NCBI GenBank assembly: GCA_947685225.1
Contig: CANTUV010000012.1
Location: 1,054,001 to 1,118,000 of the forward strand
Reading direction: 5' to 3'
Source: Garcia nutans
Lineage: Eukaryota > Streptophyta > Magnoliopsida > Malpighiales > Euphorbiaceae
Length of the DNA stretch: 64,000 bases
Shown one piece after another: positions 56,395 through 64,000 of this stretch. The notes under the pieces were generated by a model, which worked only from the letters and a program-made list of their open reading frames with translations, was not told the origin of the DNA and ran no database searches. The translations under genes were made by a program, and so were the position numbers. The first letter of the stretch is position 1, and each line of letters opens with the position of its first letter.

Positions 56395-59300
56395 TGAGAA
56401 TGTTATTCTAGAATACAAGAGGTCTCGGTGCCAAAATAAAAAGAAAAGCAGTTAGAAACTGGATATCAAAGAAGGAATTAGATTTTGTGGAAATTGTAGA
56501 AATGAAAATGTCTTCTATAGACTCATTCATTATCAAGAGCATTTGGGGGAGTATCGAAGCTGATTGGGTGTCAGTTGAAACATACAATGGAGCAGGAGGT
56601 ATTCTCGCCTCTTGGAATAAAGCCTCTTTCACTTGTAAAGCTTCTCAAAAATGTACGAGTTGGGTAGCTTTAAAGGGATATTGGTATAAACCTTCTTTTA
56701 GTTGTTCCATAATTTGTATTTATGAGCCTGGAAATGAAAATGATAGGAGCATATTTTGGGATGAAATCTCCGAACTAAGAACCACTTTTCATGACCCATG
56801 GATAGTACTTGGGGATTTCAATGAAGTCTTAAGTGGTGAAGATAGAAGTTCTGGCACTTACTCCAGAGCAGGGGCGGCAAATCTAGTTGGCTTCTTCGAC
56901 ACATGCGAATTGCATGATCTTCCACTGTTGGGCAGAATGTACACATGGGCTAATAGTAAATGTGCACGTAGGATCAATCATGTACAAGTCAACCAAGATT
57001 GGATCATGCGCTTTCCAAACATTGAACTGTGGGGGGCTAAGGAAGGGCCTTTCTGATCATAGCCCTTTACTTGTGGAGAATGAACAACAGTTATATGGAC
57101 CCAAGCCTTTTCGTTCATTAAACTGCTGGTTTTTACAATCTGGTTTCAAGGATATGGTTACAGGCTGGTGGAATCAAATGCATGCCTCTCGTCAAATAAA
57201 TCTAATTCATGAACTTGAGATCATTAAAAATAGACTATGCAAATGGAATCGTAGTGAATTCGGCAACATCAATAGAGACATTACAGTTTCAGAAGAGCAT
57301 ACTGATGGAATCGACTTCTCATTGGAGTCTTTACCCCCTAAGACGAGACCTTAACAAGGAAGAGGAGAATTTTATGGGCAAAGTTATGGTCTAAACACAA
57401 ACAAAGTATATTGGAGACAGTTATCGAGATCACAATGGCTAAAAGAAGGAGACTGCAATACCCGCTTCTTTCATATGATTGCTTCTATGAGAAGAAATAA
57501 GAACTCCATCCAAGCTCTAACAGTGGGGAATACTACGTTAACTAGGGTACATGAAATTAGGAATGAGATCACATCTTTCTTCTCCAATATGTTCAAAGAA
57601 AAAATCTCTTCACGACCCATATGGCAAAATCTGCAGTTTGTAAAACTTGAACAATCAGTTGCTGAAGACTTAAAAAGACCATTTGATTTAGAAGAGATTC
57701 AAAGGGCTTTATTCTCATGTGATGGCAACAACGCTTTAGGGCCAAACGGATTTAACCTAATGTTCTACCAAAAGTTCTGGACATTGATCAGCAGTGATTT
57801 TATGAAGATTGCCCAAGAATTTCATACATATGGAAGGTTGCCTGAAGAAATCAAAGAATCCTTCATTGTACCGATACCAAAAGTGGAGAACGTTGATAAC
57901 CTTAAGCAATTCCATCCCATTAGCCTGGTGCAAGGTGTTTACAAAATCTTGGCAAAGACTTTGTCTCTTCGGCTTAAAGAAGTCATGTTAGATAACATTG
58001 GAGGAAGCCAATCTGCCTTCATACAGGGAAGAAAAATTTTGGACAGCATTTTGGTAGCAAACGAGGTGATTGACAGTTGTAGGAGGAACAAAATGAAGGA
58101 AACACTCATTAAGCTAGACTTTGAAAAAGCATTTGACTCTGTATCATGGGGCTACACATTTCAAGACATATTAGCTATGGGTTTTGGGGATCAATGGATT
58201 AAATGAATGAACAGTTGTATTCAAGGATCAAGGGCTACAGTTCTAGTTAATAGCTCTGCAACTAAATCGATTCAAATCCACTATCACCTTTTTTGTTTGC
58301 CATAGCAGTAGAGGGCTTAAACACTATTCTCAGTAAGGCTATTGCATTAGGCCTCCTAAAAGGCATACTGATCAAGGGAGTCTCAACACCTATCTCTTTT
58401 CTTCAATTTGCTGACAATACTGCAGTCTTTTGCGCTGCTGATTTGTGTTATCTTATCAATTTAAAGAGGATTTTAAGATGCTTTCAGCTTATATCAAGGC
58501 TAAAGGTGAACTTCCATAAAAGCGTGCTTGTGGGATTAAACACTGATCAGTCATGGAGTGTTGAAGCTGCAGGGTCCCTCAATTGTAAATGAGCTTAACC
58601 GCCTATACAATATTTGGGCCTCCTATTAGATGCAAATCCTAGAAGGACAAACACTTGGGATCCTATTATTCAGAAACTAAAGCAAAGACTTGCAACTTGA
58701 AAAGTTTGTTACCTTTCTTTAACTAGGAGACTCACACTAATAAAATCGGTACTATGCAACCTATGATTATACTACTTGTCATTATTTAAAATACCTAAGG
58801 GAATTGCCAAGGAGATTGAAAAGATACAGCGAAACTTTTTTTGGAATGGATTAGACAGCAAAAGAAAGATAAACAGTGTCAATTGGGATATGATTGCAAA
58901 AGCCAAACAACTGGGTGGGTTAGGCGTCGGTTCAATCCTTGCTAAGAATAAAGCTTTATTATTCAAATGGCTATGGAAATTGGCAGACGACAAGGAATCC
59001 TTATGGAAAAATGTGATCTTTGGTAAATATGGCCATCCTACTATTATTTTTCCACAAGATTCCAGGGGCACTTCAGTTATATGAGGAGACATTATAAGAG
59101 ATACATGGGGCAATGAGCAGTGTAAATCTATCATCAGTAATGGCACTATGTTCTAGCTAGGCAATGGACGTCGTATCAAATTCTGGAAGGATCATTGGAT
59201 TGGGCAATCTTGCTTTCAAGTATCTTTTCCTAGGCTTTATATTCTATCTACTTCTAAGGACATGACTGTTTATGAGGCTGGGTCATAGGTAGAAGGATCA

Positions 59301-60500
59301 TGGACCTGGCAATTAGAATGGAGGAGAAATCTTTTCGATTGGGAGTTAGGCTCCTTGAGGGTCTTGCTTAAACTCATTGAAGAAATGGAGCTTAAGACAA
59401 ATTTTGAGGATAAATTACTATGGCAACACAACAAGAATGGTGTATATTGGTTAAATCCTTCACAGCCCAACTCAGTATGCCCTAATTGGATCAGTACCAT
59501 TATTCATATATGAATGTTTGGAGCTCGCAAGCCCCACCCAAAGTTGTAGTATTTGCATGGTCAGCCCTGCATGGTAGAATCAATGTGAGAGGTAATTTAA
59601 CCAGACTTAGACTACTAGATCTGGCTCTCAACATCTGTCCATTATGCAAAAAAGACAATGAAGATGTGGATCATCTACTATTAAAGTGCCCGATATCATG
59701 AAATATATGGCACAAAATGATGAGATGGTGGAATCAAACTTGATGCTCTCCTAATTCTCTATCACACCTCTTTGAACAATGGGTCTATTTTGTGAAGGGA
59801 GATTTTGCCAAGAAGGTATGGTTTTCCCTATTTTTCTCCACTATATGGTCCATTTGGCTTGAAAGGAGTAACATAGTTTTTAATAATTCCACTTTGAGTA
59901 TCCAAAAACTTTTTGACATTATTCTTGTGAGGCTATATTGTGGACATCCACTGCAAATATCTCCTTCCCATATACTACCGATCAATTTTTGATATCCTCG
60001 GATTGTGTCAAAAATTGGGAAAAGACAAAAAGAATTAGACTATCTTTACCATGGCAGCCTCCATTGCTGGGTACTTTCAAATGGAACGTTGATGGATAAG
60101 CTATTGGTAAACACGGACATCCTGGAATAGGTGGGGTTCTAAGAAATTCTTTGGGGCATTTCATAGTTGTCTTCTCTGCTTATACCGGGGTAATCGATTC
60201 TAATGAAGTTGAGTTTAAGGTAATTCTAGCGGCACTCAAAATGACCTCTTCAAATCAAGAGATAAGTAACAAAGCTATAGTGTTCGAATCTGACTCAAAA
60301 AATGCGGTAACTTAGGCTAAAGAGATTATTGATAATGTTCCATGGAAGTTGAGAGATGTCAAGTGCAACATCGAGTCTCTCCTATCTTCCTTTACATCAG
60401 TCTCCTTCGTTCACATCCTTCACGAAGCAAATTCTGTTGCTGACTCTCTAGCTAAGTCTGCAGTAACTAGAGGAAACAAGTTAGAAGCTCGGCTGGTATA
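56395..60500 (+). pseudogene. LINE ORF2: endonuclease, reverse transcriptase, RNase H; inactivated
   Basis: An APE-type endonuclease begins near 56395 (MRMLF, a TAG at an expected Trp, NTRGLGAKIKRKAVRNW; IVLGDFNEVLSGEDR near 56810). RT blocks: DGNNALGPNGFNLMFYQKFW, IPKVENVDNLKQFHPISLV, SQSAFIQGRKILDSILVANE, IKLDFEKAFDSVSW (57720-58150). About 24 bases are missing before DPLSPFLFA (58275-58300). The catalytic FADD reads FADN (58413-58418). The zinc-finger RT domain SSQAPPKVVVFAWSALHGRI and CPLCKKDNEDVDHLLLKCP is at 59510-59700. RNase H at about 60070-60500 has FKWNVDG, HPGIGGVLRNSLGHF and ESDSKNAVT. Stops replace Trp at several positions (56416, 58204, 58700, 59083, 59154). Confidence 0.88.
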
Positions 60501-62324
60501 AGTATTTGCCCTTTATTATTTATGTTCCTGCCTCAGTAAAATAACTGCTGGATCCATTTGCTGAACTAAGATCATTGCTGATATGATAAGCTATGGCTCA
60601 TCGGTTTCTTTTGAAGGCAACTCGCTGATCCAACATATTAAGGCTCATTATAGATTAAAGCTCATGTGTTCTTGAAGAAAGACCAGAATTATAGGGCTTT
60701 GTTTCTGTCAATTACTAGAAGATCCCTTCCTATTGTGATTACCTACTGCTATTTGCTCCTTTTTCCAACTCTGAGTACTGGGTTGCTTGCACAATGGATG
60801 GAACATCATTTGCATGTTCTGTTGAAAAGGATTTTCGATATACCTGCTGCAAACTTAGTTTTGGTATATAGTATGGAAGCTTTGGGATGTAGCTCTCACT
60901 TATTTTCTTTTGTTGTCTTGATTGTAAGATGTTATGGAATTTTTTACATATTTTTGGGATGATATAGGCTGGGAATGTAAGGGCTTTGGGTGTTTTGGGT
61001 AGTTTACGTCCCATAAATATGTTTTTTCCCGTATTTATGATAATAAAATAACTAATTCTATCAAAAAAAAGTTGATAAAATCTGCAGAGCGGGCTAGTTC
61101 TTTCAAGGAGGACTGCTATGAGATCAAGTCTCACACTATGAAGCTTGCACAAATCCTCGGTCAGATGATGGACAAATCATTTTCTGTATCCTGCCAGTGA
61201 CCAGTAAGGCGCATCATAGGTGAGAGTAAATAAGTCCTTAACAATACGCTTTCGCTCGTGCTGAAATGCTGCAGTTATATCGGGGACTGGAAATGAGCAT
61301 TAGGAAAAACCTTTGGCATTGACTTGAGAGAAATTTTGAGACAACTCGACTTCAGAAATTGTTAGTTTTAATCTATGTTCCTAGACATGATCAAACACGT
61401 TTGGATGAGTCTCCTCCCCATAGAAACAATGCTTCTGAATTGATGGTTGATAATTTTGAGAAGGTAATGTTATGGCATACTTGGTTTGCAATTGGATACT
61501 GTATAATAATAGGTCATATGGGTCATTTTTGCTACTTCGTCTTTGTGAAACAAAACATCAATTGAAAAGTTTGATCATAGAAGAAGGAGGGATTGTACCA
61601 CTGTTGAAATTGCTGAAAATTGGCAACATTGAAGAGCAAAAAATTGTTGCCAAGGTGATCGGGAACCTAGCATATGACTCATAAAGCGCTAAGCACATTT
61701 TTGAAGCAGGTGTTTGTGTGGATTTATGGAACTGCTAAAAGAAGGTCCTATGAGTGTTCAAGCAGAGGTGGCTTGGGCTATTTCACAACTTATTGCCAAT
61801 TCCTCCATGGTTCAAGATTATTTTGCGAAAAGGCGAGATATACTGCACTTGCTCACTAACCACCTTGCATTTGGAACAATTGAAGAGCATCATGTTGAGA
61901 ATGCCTATGTTATCAATAAAGCTACATCTATTCATGCATTTGTAATGTCAAAGAGTAACGAGAACACAAGTAACACCAATGAAGATGACATACAAAATGA
62001 GAATTTTTCACATTCAAGTGCAGAAAGGGAGTTGGAAAAGCCAAGAACCAAGGCCTATTTGAAAGCTATGGTAGCTCAAGCAATTTGGCACCTCACCAAA
62101 GGCAACCCTACGTATATCATAACATTTGCCAATCAAGAGCACTAATATGCTTTGTTGTTCTGTTAGAGAAAGGAATTACTGAAGATGTTAAATACTGTTC
62201 TGGCGTGACACTCATGCGAATTACTGAAGATGTTAAATACTATTCAGCCATGGCACTAATGGAGATCACAGCAGTAGTAGAACAAGATTCTGATTTGAGA
62301 AGATCTGTATTCAAACCAAGTTTA

Positions 62325-62878
62325 TGTTGGTGGTAGCACACCAAAATTGAAAAATAAAAATGAAAAAAAAAAGGTCAAAAATGCAAGGTGCCTAACAAGG
62401 AAGAAATTGTCAAAAATGTAAGGTGAAAATGGGAGGTGCCTAATTTTCACCTAATTTAGTTTGACAATTTATTTGCATTTGAAGCCTATAAATAGGCTCA
62501 TTCTCTCCATTTGTAGACACACCAAGCAAACACAAAATATAGCTTAAGGAGAGCTATAGGTTAAACACCAAGTAGTTTATATTAGGAATTAGAGAATCAA
62601 TCTCTTGGAGTTCCTTGGAGTATAAATATTTGGGGTTGTTTTGTGGGTGTCGGTTAGAAAAATATTTTGTGATTTGTGGTTGTAACAATTTGCCGCATAG
62701 TGAATATTTTTCTTGGTTGTCGTTAGACAACGACCGTGGTTTTTCCCCATTCGGGAGTTTTCCACGTTAAATCATTGTGTTTTATTCTCTTTAATTTCTC
62801 AGTCATTATTTATTATTTTCTCATTTTTTCCTGCTTAAAGACGGTCCGAGGGGCGGGAAAATAGCGATTTTCCCAACA
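62325..62878 (+). repeat. Solo LTR inside ARO copy H
   Basis: A 554 bp segment with TGTTGG and CCCAACA ends, flanked by the exact 5 bp duplication GTTTA (62320-62324 and 62879-62883). It contains CCTATAAATAGG (TATA box, near 62488-62499) and a U5-like CCACGTTAAATC. The start has about three imperfect copies of a GTCAAAAATG-AAGGTGCCTAA block, also found in the Copia-3 LTR. Internal sequence has been lost by LTR-LTR recombination. Confidence 0.9.
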
Positions 62879-63345
62879 GTTTACCCACTTGTAAATCTCT
62901 TATTGATCAACTGTTGAATGTAATTGAAAGCCATAGACATATCTACCTTGTCAAACCATGTATTATGGCTATTAGAAATTTGTCAAAGATATTTCGAACA
63001 ACACCAACGATATTTTTCGCGTTATTAGATGGAATTTCTTTAAGACCAGTTGAGATTCAGGAGGCAACTTTAATTGCTCTCACCAAGTTTTCTTGCACAG
63101 ATAACTATCTTCACATTGATCACTCCAAGTCCATTGTAAGCGCTGGTGGGGCAAAGCACTTGGTCCTGCTTGTGGGTAAAGGCTGTAAACCAATTAAGCT
63201 CTTAACATTACATCTCCTATGTTACATTGCAATTCACGTACCAGATGAGAATGGCCTTGTGTAGGCTAAAGTGTTAGATGTTCTAAAATGGGCATCTAAG
63301 CAGTCTTACTTAACACGAGATGATACATTGAAGTCATTGGATATT

Positions 63346-63577
63346 ACGCAGCAAAATGGTTCGACGAAATGCTTGATAGAAAAGTGTCTTTATCCCAGCA
63401 ATTATAAGTTAATGACTGTCAGCAGCTTTGTTCCCATCTTCAGCTAGACATGTTTTCTGATTGACGGTTTTCTGAGTTAGCTGCAGGCACAAGGAGCAAC
63501 TTGGCAGCTTGGCATGTGCTCACTTGCACAAAAATGTGTAACTCAGGAGCACTCTTGCTCAAAGAATAGCTTCATCC
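63346..63577 (+). other. 3' flank of ARO copy H
   Basis: The last blocks of the shared flank: CGACGAAATGCTTGATAGAA, TTTATCCCAGCAATTATAAG, GACTGTCAGCAGCTTTGT and TTAGCTGCAGGCACAAGG. It aligns with 44725-44935 after copy G. Confidence 0.65.
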
Positions 63578-64000
63578 TGTTGGAGTTGCTGAGATTTTTG
63601 CTTGAAATCAAGGCAAATCTCAGAAAAAGAAATGGCAGCCATGACGTTGAGTAGAAAGAAAGTTAATTTCTTGGTAGTTTAAATTAACTTGTTGAATTGG
63701 GTTTAGCCCATATCTATGTGTTGTCATTAGTCTATAAACTCTCTATATAAACATGTAATGAATGAATGAAAGTAGAGAGTTGTAGAAGAGAGTGAAGACA
63801 CGAGTGTATTTGTGGGAGAAGAAAAACACAATAAGTGTGTTTGTGCTTCTGTGGAAGAAAGAGACAGAGAGAGAAGTGAGGAAACAGAGAGAGTTTGAGA
63901 GACTCAAATTTGTATTCAAAATGAAGAAAAAGAAAAGGAGAAAGTTTGTTTTTTCTTTATTCACATTTTCTGTTTGAATATTTTATTTTTCCATCGCTTT
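63578..64000 (+). other. Possible LTR start running off the window edge
   Basis: Starts TGTTGGAGTTGC, has CTATATAAACATG (TATA-like, near 63742-63754), then a GA-rich leader (AGAGAGTTGTAGAAGAGAG). The layout is LTR-like, but the TGTTGG start may simply be part of the ARO flank, since copy G has TGTTGGTGTC at the corresponding place. Undecided. Confidence 0.3.

Larger units (their letters stand above)
53964..61071 (+). mobile_element. Full-length L1-type LINE inserted in ARO copy H
   Basis: The 11 bp duplication TTGATAAAATC is at 53953-53963 and 61072-61082. The 3' end is TAATAAAATAACTAATTCTATC and a short A-run followed by G. Two coding regions are recognisable, ORF1 with an RNA-recognition motif and ORF2 with endonuclease, RT, a zinc-finger RT-associated domain and RNase H. 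A hAT-like element (55035-55366) is nested inside. Length without that element is about 6.8 kb, so the LINE is not 5'-truncated in an obvious way. Confidence 0.92.
53899..63345 (+). pseudogene. ARO copy H: ARO-like gene split by a LINE and a solo LTR
   Basis: The first 65 bases of coding sequence (53899-53963; MANFMKHILSKPIQLADKLIKS) end at the LINE. The gene resumes at 61072 with DKIC-like frame changes: SAERASSFKEDCYEIKSHT, a TGA at Arg (61197), TAA near 61231 and further breaks. Better-preserved blocks follow: KSLIIEEGGIVPLLKLLKIGNIEEQ (61565), KEGPMSVQAEVAWAISQLIANSSMVQDYFAKRRDILHLL and INKATSIHAFVMSKSNENTSNTN (61740-61980), KAYLKAMVAQAIWHLTKGNP (62050-62110). A 45 bp tandem duplication (62177-62221, then 62222-62266) lies in the EKGITEDVKYYSAMAL region. 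A solo LTR interrupts at 62325. The end (62884-63340) has LIDQLLNVIES, DNYLHIDHSKSIVSAGGAK, HVPDENGLV, a TAG and VLKWASKQSYLTRDDTLKS. It then fuses with the 3' flank at GGATATTACGCAGC. The Ser-rich linker is absent, as in D. Confidence 0.85.

Noticed and set aside
60666..61152. Open frames on both strands around the LINE 3' end
   Set aside because: They are non-coding LINE 3' region and the antisense of ARO copy H.
63578..64000. A definite new LTR retrotransposon start
   Set aside because: The TGTTGG start may be part of the ARO flank and the other end is outside the window; kept only as a low-confidence feature.

Overview
This is nuclear DNA of a flowering plant, most likely a eudicot. The window is AT-rich and dominated by Ty1/Copia LTR retrotransposons, an L1-type LINE, a tRNA-derived SINE and hAT- and mariner-type elements. 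It also holds relatives of the plant ARMADILLO REPEAT ONLY (ARO) proteins and an intron-containing fragment of a chloroplast ferredoxin-NADP+ reductase gene. I cannot name the species.

The backbone is a local array of ARO-like genes, nearly all broken. Two lie on the minus strand: A (4452-5508) and B (5823-8131). The rest lie on the plus strand: C (15495-16505), D (27108-29033), E (30588-37664), F (39951-40600), a copy with no coding region left, K (40905-41650), G (42125-44237), a 5' stub J (45020-45235), I (51344-53235) and H (53899-63345). D is the only copy with an uninterrupted full-length frame (641 codons). The duplicated unit includes several hundred bases of shared 5' and 3' flank, so copies can be recognised where the coding part is deleted. 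Copies A and I are closest to canonical ARO; the others form a divergent group.

Mobile elements have landed repeatedly in these copies, and target-site duplications show how several of them were broken. Copia-1 (1-4451) abuts the cut end of A. Copia-3 (31035-36146, TSD CTTCT) splits E. A 7.1 kb LINE (53964-61071, TSD TTGATAAAATC) splits H, and a solo LTR (62325-62878, TSD GTTTA) splits H again. A 121 bp hAT-type MITE sits in G, and a 262 bp insert in B. Copia-4 (45824-50352, TSD TCTAC) is inserted in the ferredoxin reductase fragment. A truncated Copia-2 (about 11.8-13.7 kb) lies in the 5' flank of C, and a 1.55 kb mariner-type element lies in the 3' flank of E.

Between C and D is about 10 kb with no recognisable gene. 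It holds a few exon-like blocks, a very short SINE with a 17 bp duplication, a roughly 2.2 kb tandem array with a 161 bp period built from degenerate 20-23 bp sub-repeats, and a hAT element with a perfect 8 bp duplication. Two related non-autonomous repeats and Ty3/Gypsy tail fragments precede D and E.

I see no operon-like or clearly new biochemical system. What stands out is an array of ARO-like genes undergoing rapid birth and death, with legible insertion, deletion and C-to-T mutation scars. All calls were made by eye; no alignment or database search was run.
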